Shown piece by piece: positions 37,941 to 49,356 of a stretch of DNA of 64,000 bases (the first letter of the stretch is position 1; each line of letters starts with the position of its first letter). The notes under the pieces are model-generated. The model did not search any database. It saw nothing but the letters and a program-made list of their open reading frames with translations, and was not told where the DNA came from. The translations under genes were made by a program, and so were the position numbers. Source of the DNA: Saksenaea vasiformis B4078 (Eukaryota; Mucoromycota; Mucoromycetes; Mucorales; Saksenaeaceae); the NCBI GenBank assembly GCA_000697055.1, contig JNDT01001351.1:17836-81835 (forward strand). Reading direction: 5' to 3'.

Positions 37941-40062
37941 TGAAATTCTCACGACGTCATAGATACGGGAACCTGTAGGCCTGTGGCTTTGGGCTGCATG
38001 CTCTGGATTGTCGACATCCTATGGGCTGAACACCTTGAGTCCCGTCATCGGGTACTGAAACAATGCGGAAAAGCACGTGTCCGTTCCCATCTGGTGAACA
38101 AGTGCTGGTTTTATACAACAAGGAATAGCGGTTCAACTGGGCCGACGATGCCTTACCCCTTACCCCTGGCAAGAAAAGAACGAAAGAAAAAAAGTCGTGC
38201 TCTTAAATTGCAAGAATAAGGTTGTCACATCCGGGCAACTGGACATGTTTTATGTAACAAGTAATACTGCCTGTCGACTTGTCTTTGAGAGAGCAAGGGT
38301 AGATGCAAACGAAGAGAGTGGGATAAGGGAATACTATCTCAAAAGCTTTGTTGGTTGCAAAATAGGTAGATCAATGCGTTTGATGATCAGTGACAGATCA
38401 AGAAAAAATGCAGAGGCATTCCTTGCATCATTCGGGTACCGTGTTACAAAGGGGACAATTTTCTGTTTGTTCCATGCACCAGTTAGCATGTTGAGACAAA
38501 AAAAGATTGAATCTATCATCCCAGCGGGAAAACAGAATGCATTTGACATACAACTTTGTCTCTACTTTAGGCAGGTGTGATATCGCGTGTTCTGTGCACA
38601 TGCATCTCTTTTTTAGCAACCCAGGACAGTCGCAAGAGTATACTATCATCCCCCGCGTATTGTCTTACCAAAATTATCGTGTACACCATATGCAAAACCG
38701 TAGAAGTGCAATCAAATGTGAACGACAGGAAAGTGCTCCTTGTGACAAACTGGAGGTCCAACCACCTTTTGTGAATGAATTTCGGGCTACGCTTCGAAGT
38801 ATCAATCAAACACTATCAACAAGGTTTCTATACTTTCATCTTATGGACTCTGTTTATCGCCGTTTAGACGAAATCAACTTTATAAAGTAACTATTCCTGG
38901 AAGCTATGATTGAAGGACCAGGAGAAAACTGTTGCATTTGTAGGCTCAACCATGCCACTAGACACTGCAAGGATTTCCTCAATTCGGATCCTACGGGGAT
39001 TGGAATATTTCGAAATCCTCGGGAACTTAGTTTCTTTCAATTATTCATTGTCTACTGCATCATGAAGTTATCGCTGGGTTTTACGACGGATAAATGCGGT
39101 AATGTATGTAAATCAAACTGATGTCCATCATTATATAGCTGTAAAAGAAATGGAACCGATACACGAGCAAGCGTAAGGGAGTGAGTGCAGTCTCTAAACA
39201 TCTCTTGGGTGGAAGCGCAAAATGCGAAAGAATATCCCACAGGGTATCCGGAAACGTGGCTCCTGCTAGCGATCCCGGTTCCTTGACCCGAGGGGCCAGA
39301 GAGGAGATAAATACAAGCCCATAGTCGGTGCCTATGGATATGCGACATTTTTAGGTCGATGGCAGGGCATATATCTGCTCGAGCAGAGCCGATTTTAGAG
39401 GCGCTCAAGCCCGATGCTTCAAGAAAACAGGTATCCGATGACTTCTGGTGTCAACCCTACTGTTTTCCTTATAAGTACCGTATGCATAGTGTCATGGTTG
39501 ATGAGTGCCTATCTTGCCAAACATTTCCAAGCTGCAACGAACACCATTTAAAAAATGCACAACGGAGTCCAGATGCTTATGATCAAAATAACAAAATTCG
39601 CGCTGTTCTTATTTGAAAAAAAAAAAAAAAACATGTTGAACGGTTTGGTTGAATTGCAACGAAATGAACTCAGTAAAGATTCGTAGTGTATTTTGCGTAA
39701 CAATAGCCGGTCACCACCATTCGCACCTCTGTCTGTTGCGGCGGGAATTCATTAACCTAGTTAGGCATTAAAGTTTGCTATCATCCTGTTTTTAGGGGAA
39801 TATTATATTAGCAAACTTTCCGACCTAGGGAAGATCCACACCAGTTTTTGGAAAGTCTCTTTCGTTGTCTATGACTGGCGCAATCCTCGAACGTGAGCTG
39901 CAGTAACGATGCAGGGGTGCAAGAGCGACCCACAAGGGATGCCAACTTTTTATATAAGAGCCTTCAAGTAAAAGAAATGCAGAAGATTCTATCCACCTAG
40001 CTGATCAAATCCTTTCCTTATAACCCTTCCCTCTTCTTCGTCTTCTCCTCCCTCTCTTCCTT

Positions 40063-40063
<1 letters not shown>

Positions 40064-40105
<42 letters not shown>
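40064..40105. repeat. (AC)n microsatellite in the 5' leader of paralog B
   Basis: About 42 bp of CA/AC dinucleotides followed by a TC run, ending 20 bp before the ATG of paralog B. It most likely lies within the 5' UTR. Confidence 0.95.
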
Positions 40106-40106
<1 letters not shown>

Positions 40107-40126
40107 TCCCTCTCTCTCTCATACAC

Positions 40127-41298
40127 ATGACCATATCAGCGTCGAATGGCGAACAAAGTACATCCGCGAACGTAGCTCCTTTTGCTGATGCGCGTCAATC
40201 CATTTGCATGATCAAGCTGCGCCTCCAACCACCAGAACAATGTCTCAATTTTCAGGATGTACTCCATTGTTTTCTTAATCATGAGGCATTTCGTCTCGGC
40301 CTAGCCACGATATGGCTTCTTTGTGGCGGGTTTATCGAATGTCTTCTCGCTCAAGCGAGTGATACTCGGTACGTGCACGTCTCCTTTGACAAGGTAAGAA
40401 AGGCATTTTAAAAAAATGGCATCGTTTTTGAATGCAAAGGCCGACCTTCACAGCATGCCCTTGCAGATCTACTGCACGATCACCTTCCTCTCGTGAAAAA
40501 TTACCAAATTGTCAACTATCTGACACTACTGTCGCTTGTGTACACGTTACTCACGTTCGCCTTTCACCTTCCTAATTGGACCACGCGATTCATCGTGTTA
40601 AGGCGTTGGTTAATGATTATGGGTGTATTGTATGTCTTTCGCGGGATCACGTTATTAGTGACAACCTTGCCATCACCGATCTTTGTCGACTGCCAGCCTC
40701 CAGCCATTGAAATCTCGGGCACATTTGGTCAGCGATTGGAATTCTTGTTTCTCATGATCACAGGCAATGCCTCGTCCTGCACAGACAATATCTTCTCAGG
40801 TCACACTGCAGCATTGATGAGCTGTGGCATGATTTGGCGCATTCATTCACGGTGTCATTGGTTATTGAGGTGGCTTGCCTACTGTATGATCGCAGCAAGT
40901 ATCATTATGATGTGCTTTACACGTTTCCATTACACGGTTGACATTGTGCTTGCTATATGTAAGTTCCTCTGATGTGTGTTTTTGGGAGAGGAGAAGCTGA
41001 GACATGAACTATAGTTATTACGTACATGGCATGGCGCGTGTACATGCAACGCATTCGGGATGCGACCAGATTGTATACGGAGAGACCTTTGTTGGAAGAC
41101 GAAAAACAAGAACAAGTAACTGAGACAACGGTTTATGATTATCTGGCGTGTCAACCACATCCGCTGGGTCAGAAATGGTTCTTACGAGCATGCATGTATG
41201 CCGACGGATTAGATATCCGATTACGAGCGATTGGCACACTGGATGATCGAGGCCGTTTGTGTCACCGAAACAGCCGGAATATGGAAGAAAACGCATGA
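40127..41298 (+). CDS. Sphingomyelin-synthase-like phosphotransferase, paralog B
   Basis: Paralog of the gene at 35476-36727 in the same orientation. Exons are 40127..40393, 40454..40958 and 41015..41298 (351 residues). Both introns sit at the same codon positions as in A, and exon 2 is exactly 505 nt in both, which proves common descent. The motifs are FRGITLLVTTLPSP, CTDNIFSGHT and FHYTVDIV, so the His-His-Asp triad is intact. The C-terminal tail retains HPLGQKWFLRACMYADGLDI. B is shorter than A at both ends. Function is as for A and equally uncertain in headgroup donor; the two may differ in substrate, location or regulation. Confidence 0.88.
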
Positions 41299-41640
41299 CA
41301 ATGAGGTCCAACCCATCAAAAATGATAATACAAAGAAAAACAAAAATTAATCAGATTAAACAGAAGAAGTTCCATCATTGTATGTGAGTATGTGTAACAT
41401 CGAATCTTTTTAACCTTCTAGTTTATAAGCACCCGAGTTCAAGGGTCCATATGACACATCGTGTTGTGTGATGCTTACTGCATCCCGCACCATTTTATAA
41501 AAGGTGCGGTGAGATCCGGGGAAAAGGAAAACTCCTCGACAATCAAACCCGTGATTCAGATATCGCTCTTTTTTTTTCAGAAACATAAAATAACGTCCAA
41601 TGGGGACAGATAGATCTTACTTCATTTCTTCTCTTTAACC
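41299..41640. other. Promoter region of the trehalose gene
   Basis: 342 bp between paralog B and TPS2. It holds the TATA-containing inverted repeat listed next; no gene is seen. Confidence 0.6.
41485..41509 (+). promoter_or_regulatory. Inverted repeat enclosing a TATA-like core
   Basis: Perfect 7-bp arms CCGCACC and GGTGCGG flank an AT-rich core containing TTTTATAAAA, itself a palindrome. The core lies about 145 bp upstream of the TPS2 ATG, where a TATA box could act. The arms could be a dimeric regulator site. Function is inferred only from symmetry and position. Confidence 0.45.
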
Positions 41641-44508
41641 ATGAGTGCTACAAAGAAACCTGTTCTGACTGCTGATCATGTTGCTTCTTATCTTCCCTCC
41701 ACTCCACATATTCAAGGTCGCATTATCAATGTCACTCACCGCATACCCTACTCGATTCACCGGGCTCCAAATCCAACTGTTGTTATGCAGGATCTGACTC
41801 CCCCTTCTCCGCCAAGATCACCTCGTACACTTGGCAAACTGGAAGATGAAGAAGAGGTAGTTGAACCTGTAACTGCTGCTCCTGTATCCAAGTTGGCACG
41901 ACATCATCGACGTGGCAGAACAATACGGGCAAAGTTCTACATGGCCGACTGGACCGTTGTAGAAAGTAGAGGTCATGGCGCTTTATTTTCTGGTCTGCAA
42001 AGTCTTCAACGCGACTGGGAAACGGTTCACATTGGTTGGACAGGCCCTATCGGGAATGAAAAGTCCAATCAGTCCGAACAACTCGATCAGCTTTCCGCTT
42101 GTGACCGGACACAGCTTGAGAACCTTCTATGGAAAACGGGGCACATTGTACCGATTTTCCTAGATCACAAGTCACGAGGTCACTACGAAGGTTACTGTAA
42201 AGAAGGTAAAAATGCTTTTATGTTTTCTAGCTGTCTGATACGTCTTTCTTAGTGCTATGGCCCTTATTACACTATCTTATTATGCCATCCTCTTCCGACG
42301 GCCATGCTCAGAAGAAAAACTGGGGAGACTATGTCGCAGTCAATCGCATCTTTGCTGACAAGGTTATCCAGCATTATCGCCCAGGTGACATCAGTAAGTA
42401 GACGGTTTCTTTGTTTTAGTAAATGCTTTTTTTTAACCTGACCTCGCTCCAGTCTTTATCAACGATTACCATCTTTGTTTGGTTCCGCAGATGATACGGG
42501 AACATCTCCCGGACGCAATGATCGGCGTTTTTATTCATACAACGTTTCCAAGCTCGGAAATATTTCGATGTCTCACAGGTAAAAGAAGAAAAAAAAGGAT
42601 AATCCCATGGTAGTAAATACAAGATACTGATCGGATGTGATCAGCATGCAAAGAAATTTTACAAGGCATGCTCGGCGCCAATCTCGTTGGCTTCCAGGTA
42701 AGAAAAAGAGCCCCGGGTTATTTGTTACTTATCTTTTACTGACGCCATCCTTAAGACCTATGCTTATGCTAGACATTTTATTTCCACTTGTACCCGTGTT
42801 CTTGGTTGTGAATCCACCAAACTTGGAGTCAATGTCAAAGGAAATATTGTTTCCGTCGGCACCTTTCCTATTGGTATTGATGTGGATCGTATTGAACGTT
42901 TCCGTAAACAGCCTGGTGTTCAGCCGAAAATTGATGCGATCAGATCCATGTATTCGGATAAAAAAATCATTATTGGCCGAGACAAGATGGATTCAGCCAA
43001 AGGTCTCTTGCACAAGTTACGTGCTTTCAAGAAGTTCTTGCAAGACTATCCACAATGGCGAGGCAAAGTCGTGCTGATCCAGGTCACCACCCCCACCCAT
43101 GGTGAAAACGCAAAACTCGAGACCAAAGTTTCTGAACTTGTCAGCCAAATTAATGGCATGTACGGCTCCCTTGAATTCACTCCCGTACACCATTATCATC
43201 AAGAGATCGATCGGGATGAATACTATGCCTTACTATCCGTAGCGGATGCAGCCTTGATTACCAATGTGAGGGATGGTATGAACACGACCTCGTTGGAATA
43301 CATTGTATGTCAGCAGAAACGGCATTGTCCTCTTATCTTGTCTGAATTTACCGGCACCGCCGGATCACTTGGTGCCGCTATGTTGATCAATCCATGGGAT
43401 TATGCAGGCGTGGCCAAAGCAATCGTAGACGCCTTAACCATGTCTGCTGAAGAAAAAAACACGCGTCATCAGCAATTGTACAGCCATGTCACATCCCACA
43501 CAGCTTCCGTATGGGCTCATTCGTTCGTCAAGCAACTTGTATCCGTGGCTCAGGAAGTAGCCTCCCAATCACGCTTCACACCAGTGCTTGACAGGGAGAA
43601 ATTGCTGACAGCCTATACAAAAGCAAAACGAAGGCTGATCTTCTTCGATTACGATGTAAGCGCCTGGAATCACTAGGTTGACATGTATATCTCATCTATC
43701 TGCTTTGTAGGGCACGCTGACGCCCATAGTTTCCGTTCCGGAGGATGCTAAACCTTCACCTGATATGCTGAATCGTCTCCAAAAACTATGCAATGATTCT
43801 CGAAACGAGGTGTGGATTGTGTCAGGTCGCGATCAGGTTACCTTGGACAAATGGCTCGGCCATATCAAGAACTTGGGTCTGAGCGCTGAACACGGATGCT
43901 TTTTGAAAGCAGCCAGTACAAACGAATGGATCAATGTCGTGGATGATATCGATATGAGTTGGAAACAGGATGTGATAGAAATATTCAAGTATTACACCGA
44001 GAGAACACAAGGAAGTTTCATCGAACACAAAAAATCATCCATTTCCTGGCATTACCGCCTGGCAGATGCAGAATATGGGTAAGGAACGAGTAAGATGCAT
44101 GTTGACGGAAAGATCTCACTTTCAATTGCCAGTGCTTTTCAAGCCAATGAGTGTCAAAACCATTTAGAAAATACAATTGTATCCAAACTTCCCGTGGAGG
44201 TCCTTGTAGGAAAGAAGAATCTCGAAGTCCGTCCTATCTCAATCAACAAGGGCGAAATTGTCAAGAAAGTACTAGCCCAGAATCCACAGACAGATTTTGT
44301 CATGTGTGCTGGAGATGACAAGACAGACGAAGATATGTTCCAGGCTCTGAGTACGGTGAACAGTTGCAAATCCTCGTCCACATCATCAGACACCTCTATG
44401 TTTGCCATCAAAGTCGGTTCCTCCAAGAAAAAGACAATGGCAGATTGGCATGTCCCTTCATGCTTAGAACTAGTAAATATCATGAAACAGATGGCATCCG
44501 AAGAATGA
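41641..44508 (+). CDS. TPS2: Trehalose-6-phosphate phosphatase (GT20 plus HAD domains)
   Basis: Two-domain protein of the trehalose synthase complex. Exons are 41641..42205, 42253..42393, 42453..42578, 42645..42697, 42756..43655, 43711..44078 and 44133..44508 (842 residues). After an N-terminal extension of about 100 residues comes a GT20 domain (FINDYHLCLVPQMIR, FIHTTFPSSEIFRCL, NVRDGMNTTSLEYIVCQQ). A HAD-type phosphatase domain follows with FFDYDGTLTP around residues 592-600, WIVSGRD and AGDDKTDEDMF. An intron splits the DYD-GT motif. The complete HAD motifs argue for active phosphatase rather than a purely regulatory Tsl1/Tps3 subunit; in Tps2 proteins the GT20 part is usually catalytically dead. 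The 3' end converges on pICln with 80 bp between stops. Confidence 0.93.
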
Positions 44509-44588
44509 TAGCTTGTAAAACAAAAACAAAAAAACAAATACATTCCTTTTTTTTCTTTTTTTAGTTGAAAATCCTTTCTACAATGGCT

Positions 44589-45290
44589 TTACTGATCGTC
44601 TTCCGCGGCATGATCAAATTGACCTTCCTTTTCATGATCTACGCCGTTTGGTGAAGGTTGAAATACAGATTCCAAATGTTGTAGCGCAGATCGCTGAGCG
44701 TCAGTTAATGGCGTATCATCGTTACTATTGGTAAACCATTCATCGTCGTTGTCATCCTCTGCTTGTTCTGCCAAAAATTCCTCATCAGGATGTAATGCTG
44801 CACATTCAGACATGGCAGCATAGATAGCCTCCACTATTCGAACAAAGTGTTATCAATGCACTACATAAAGAAGACAATTTACGTACATGCGCCAGGATCT
44901 TGGGGGCTGATCTTTAATTCTGTCATGACATCGTCGTCGTCTTCGGGTATTTGCTGATTAGGGAAGAAAAGTCCAGCGTCCAGCTGGCAGTAGATGGAGG
45001 GTGTACCGTCTTGTCGTGAGATAGCGTGAATAATAATGTCAGGATATTCAACAGCGATTCCAGACTGGTACTCCTGTGAGTAGAAGTACAACTGGCTATA
45101 GGACAATGTCAGAATCCAATGATCTTCGTGGCGATGACACAACTTACCTCTCGCAGACATATAAATCGCCTCGTAGTGGACCCTCGACTCCCGCCAAAGG
45201 TGGTAGTACAACTAAAGCTGCATTCTTTTGCGTATGACGAATAACGAGATCGCCAAACTCGGGTGCCGAAGAAAGTAATGTTACAGTCAT
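44589..45290 (-). CDS. pICln, methylosome subunit
   Basis: Sm-protein chaperone that presents Sm proteins to the PRMT5 methyltransferase complex before snRNP assembly. Exons are 45290..45148, 45095..44887 and 44833..44589 (198 residues). The PH-like fold is recognisable from the order GDLYVCER, then LYFYSQEYQSGIAVEYPDII and IHAISRQDG. The acidic loop EDDDDVMTELKISP and the helix ALEAIYAAMSECAALHPD are followed by a very acidic C-terminal tail, all as in ICln. The start at 45290 (MTVTLLSSAPEFGD) gives a normal-length protein and no conserved sequence was seen upstream. Presence of pICln fits an organism with an elaborate splicing machinery. Confidence 0.88.
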
Positions 45291-46224
45291 ACTGAGAAAA
45301 GGTTTTAAGATATATGGGCAAGCAATTTTTTATAGCAGAGACAGCTGTGCCGCAAAAATCGCGGGAAGTCAACACCATACAAAGTCCGACATCATTTCTT
45401 ACCCGGTGAGTAAAGCTACTACTCACCTTGGTCTTCAACCGTTCAAACGAAAGTGATGAAATGTTCAAGAGTATATTGCGCAATAAGCAACGTCATACAA
45501 AAGCTCAATAATAACGCGTCGTTTGTTTGAAAGGATAAGACGGATATCATCACAAGAAAGCTATTCCCTCACCCGCAACTAAGTTGATGATACGACTTAC
45601 GCGGAAAGAGTACCCTGAAGAGCGATTAGTCCGTGACATGTTCAACGAAAGAAAAAGAAAGAATACTGTCGAGATGAGTACATTTGAAAGAATAAAGAAA
45701 AGCTTAAGAGCTTGTTATAAATGACAATCGGATAGAAATAACAATTTTTATCTTTTAAGAAAACACCTGTACGTGAACAGATCATGTCTGAAACAAACAG
45801 AGATTTTCCAGCACAAATCACGACAAGTACGTTATGTGAGGAATAGGGTCTCAGGCATAAAGGTCACTCAGATATAAATCAGCGCAGCTCTGGAACGCCC
45901 ATGCTATAATAGCGTATCGTTTCGAAGAGTGGGAACGCGTACATTATCATACTTTCACACATATCCCAAAACCACTATCCATGAACAAAGGTGTGCCAGT
46001 TCGCCTAATACTCAAGTCGGTGCTAATGAGCGAGATACGAATGTTAGATGCTATATCACATTATTTCAAAGGGGAGTGTATCATCAATCAGTAAATTGAC
46101 TTTTTTATATATCCTTTTGGTAGTTCCGAAAAAACTCTTTGCATATGTGTGAATCTACCCTATAAACGGATTTTATTTGGCCTAATACGCTTTAAAGTGC
46201 TGTCGATAAAGGATTGATCTGCCT
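45291..46224. other. Intergenic region
   Basis: About 0.9 kb holding the pICln promoter and the 3' flank of the first LysM gene. Part of that 3' flank resembles the flank of the second LysM gene (near 46085 and 49230). No other gene is seen. Confidence 0.6.
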
Positions 46225-47978
46225 TCAACACACTTTGAGATTCTTTGTCCAATCTTCACCCTTATAGTAGTACTGGAGGGCTTTCACGTCTCTTTCAGTG
46301 CCAAAGCACATGTTTGGGTTGCAAGGTTCGCCTGAGGGAGGTGAAGGACCCCATATTTGAGGTTCGAGGAAACGCAGGTACTCGTTCTTGGTGACGCATG
46401 AGGCTTTTGGGATCTTCTTGGATTTCTTTTCGGCCTTTTCACACACCTTGAGATTCTTAACCCACTCTTTGTTCTCCAATGTGTAATGAGTCTGAAGGCG
46501 TTTCACTTGATATTCATGGTCGAAACACATGTTCGGGTCGCAAGGCTCGTTTGTGGGTGGAAAGGGACCCCAGATTCGAAGATTGGCCCATTTCACAAAC
46601 TCTTCCTTGGTAGCGCACGAGGGAGTTGGAGACTTCTTGGGCTTATTTTCGATCTTCTCACACACTTTGAGATTCTTTACCCACTCTTTGTTCTCCAACG
46701 TGTAATGACTTTGAAGGCGTTTCACTTGGTATTCATGGTCGAAACACATGCTCGGGTCACAAGGCTCGTTTGTGGGTGGAAAGGGACCCCAGATTCGAAG
46801 ATTGGCCCATTTCACAAACTCTTCCTTGGTAGCGCACGAGGGAGTTGGAGACTTCTTGGGCTTATTTTCGATCTTCTCACACACTTTGAGATTCTTTACC
46901 CACTCTTTGTTCTCCAACGTGTAATGACTTTGAAGGCGTTTCACTTGGTATTCATGGTCGAAACACATGCTCGGGTCACAAGGCTCGTTTGTGGGTGGAA
47001 AGGGACCCCAGATTCGAAGATTGGCCCATTTCACAAACTCTTCCTTGGTAGCGCACGAGGGAGTTGGAGACTTCTTGGGCTTATTTTCGATCTTCTCACA
47101 CACTTTGAGATTCTTTACCCACTCTTTGTTCTCCAACGTGTAATGACTTTGAAGGCGTTTCACTTGGTATTCATGGTCGAAACACATGCTCGGGTCACAA
47201 GGCTCGTTTGTGGGTGGAAAGGGACCCCAGATTCGAAGATTGGCCCATTTCACAAACTCTTCCTTGGTAGCGCACGAGGGAGTTGGAGACTCCTTGGGCT
47301 TCTTGTCGGACTTCTTAGGCTTCTCTTCGGCCTTTTCGCACACTTTAAGATTCTTCGACCAAGCGCGGTTCTTCAAACGGTAATCATTTTGGAGGGCTTT
47401 CACTTGCTGTTCAGTGTCAAAACACATGTTTGGGTCGCAAGGCTCGTTTGTGGGTGGCGAAGGACCCCAGATTGGGAGATTGAGCCAACGCAGATAGTCT
47501 TCTTTGGTAGCACATGAGGGTTTCGGGGTCTCCTTGGGTTCCTTTTCGGCCTTTCTGCCACGCACCGATTTCTTTTGGGAGGATTTCTTTCCAGGACCAC
47601 TGCCAAATTTTGATGAGTTTAGGATTTCTGTGCCAGGTTGACAAGGATGAACTTACGCGACGCATAGAACCTGGCCTATTTGTAAATTGGTACAGCTGCC
47701 GTTAACTAATGTCCATGATTAGCTCTATACAACATTCGTATTTAGTAGCTTACTAGAAGGGTTCCATTTTCTCAATTGACTTGTTTTGATATGGTACTGC
47801 TTTGCTAATATGTAGCACTGTAGCAAAAATAGTTACTAATGAACCAAGGTGTTTCCAATATTGCTGATATTACCTTATCTCCTGAACTGACAGTATGATG
47901 TTGCTGACAATCGGGAGTTGGCGCGGCGAGGGCCATGCTGGCCATAGCAGCCAGCGAAAATATGGCGAGAACCTTCAT
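46225..47978 (-). CDS. Secreted LysM protein with six tandem Cys4 modules
   Basis: Predicted secreted chitin- or glycan-binding protein. Exons are 47978..47874, 47817..47754, 47705..47657 and 47599..46225 (530 residues). Residues 1-19 form a clear signal peptide (MKVLAIFSLAAMASMALA). A single LysM domain spans exons 1-3: C-x2-HHTVSSGDKCYILAKQ, LRKWNPSINGSC and GQVLCVA, with the Cys positions of fungal LysM proteins. A basic linker leads to six repeats of about 73 residues, each with the pattern C-x25-C-x4-C-x28-C around WGPFPPTNEPCDPSMCFD and KNLKVCEK. Repeats 2-4 are identical in protein and nearly so in DNA; repeat 5 is very close, and 1 and 6 have diverged. I do not recognise the repeat as a named domain. 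A TATA box (TATATAAAAG) lies at 48050-48041. It is paralogous to the gene at 49357-50284. Confidence 0.87.
46440..47320 (-). repeat. 219-bp coding tandem repeat
   Basis: Four consecutive units at a strict 219-bp period, measured from the shared motif GATTCTT at 46452, 46671, 46890 and 47109. The next motif, at 47349, is 240 bp away because of a longer linker. Three units look identical base for base. Confidence 0.93.
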
Positions 47979-49356
47979 TCAGAAAGAAGCTAAACGAGTA
48001 ACTAGAGCTTATGAACCCGAAAACGACTCAACGTCCTGTTCTTTTATATACTGATGCAGTTTCAATGGTAAACAACGATGAAACGAAAAATTGGCGGAGA
48101 ATAGACGCACTTCATCAACTGGCATTCATAGTCCCGCCAAGATGTTTCTGTTTCCTCTATTCCATTTTCCAAAGCACCAATCATGGAAAACTGCTGAGGA
48201 GTCTAATATTCAGCTCAACCACTTATGGATGGAACGATACCCCACGGTCGGACCTTGTCTACGTCTGTTATTTGTTCACACTACTCAAAGCCCAGTCTGT
48301 AACCGGGTAATGCATATGTCCCGGTATGACAAACCGGTTTCTATGGAGGGCGGAGGAACGTCTACGATGGTGACGCCCAGATCAAGTCCGTCCAACTGAC
48401 GGGAGACGGGAGCTAGGTCTTGTGGAGCGTTAGCGGAAGGCATTGGCATTTTAAGGGACATACTTACCTGACGGCTGGCTACCTGAGTGTGTTGTGATGT
48501 GGCATTAAGTTATCACTCGTAAGTTAGGGTTAAGATTGGCGTACCATATCATAGAAAGATCACACCAGCCACGTTCCCATCGTGCGGATCATTTCTGCCA
48601 AGATCAGAAAGTTTTTTTTTTTGATTGCTTACGAATGATTGGTGGTGCGAGACAGATCCGCCTGTAACGACTGAAACTCCGATTCTGCACCAGTCGGATC
48701 AGGATCCCCTCAAGACCTTGTCTGCAGGTCATACAGGTGTTAATTACGGAGTTCGTACACAACAAAATAGAAAACAAAGAAGCCTAATTCTGGAGAGTTA
48801 CGCCCATAAACAGCGCCACAATTAATTTAACGCGAACGCTACTGCTTCTAGCCCAAGATGTCCTAACCCGTAAAAGGATATCTTGGTGTTTCCTTATTTT
48901 TGATGGGCTTGTACGGTGCAGCGCAGCCATAATTCGCGAGATAAAGATAACGTAGCTGCCAAATTACTGTGGCTAGAATGAGATTGTACAATCCCTTTTT
49001 CCGTCATTTCTAGATACTGCAAAGGAAGTTTCTCTTTCCTGCGCATGCTGTTGTTCACGTACATTTAGCATCGCTTAGATAGCTGTTATCCATGCTGTAT
49101 ATGTGCTACGGAATTGACCCTGCGCTTTAAACTTATCCTCATGTAATGGCAGTGTTTACGATTACTCCTTGAAAAAAGACCAGATTGCCATCTCACTTAC
49201 TATCATAAACAAGTAGTTTAGTAGACAATCAATTGACTTCTTTATTTGTGTCCTTGGTAATGTCAAGAGACATTCAGTGCACATGATTTTCTAAATTAAG
49301 AACCTATTTTCCATGTCTTACTTAATGAATACACCGTACAATGCTGCTTGAAACTA
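47979..49356. other. Spacer between LysM genes
   Basis: Holds the promoter of the first LysM gene, the LysM-like plus-strand fragment listed next, and the 3' flank of the second LysM gene. No other gene is seen. Confidence 0.5.
48091..48399 (+). pseudogene. Possible LysM-domain fragment
   Basis: A plus-strand open frame reads SWKTAEESNIQLNHLWM, then PTVGPCLRLLFVHT and SPVC, with a Gly/Thr/Ser-rich end. The order W--A-E-NI-L--LW----VG--C--L------C matches the layout of fungal LysM domains. No signal peptide or splice partners were found, so it is probably a broken or partial relative of the neighbouring LysM genes, on the opposite strand. Confidence 0.4.

Larger units (their letters stand above)
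36728..40126. other. Gene-poor stretch between the two paralogs
   Basis: 3.4 kb without an intact gene. It contains a minus-strand copy of repeat family 1 (37800-37940). Open but unassigned plus-strand frames at 38197-38580, 38507-38890, 38906-39121 and 39359-39616 have a protein-like composition and look like eroded mobile-element coding sequence. Confidence 0.5.

Noticed and set aside
46486..47517. 343-codon plus-strand ORF with repeated LIFDLLTHFEILYPLF units
   Set aside because: Antisense shadow of the LysM/Cys4 tandem repeats. The minus-strand frame has a signal peptide, a LysM domain and conserved cysteines; the plus frame has none.
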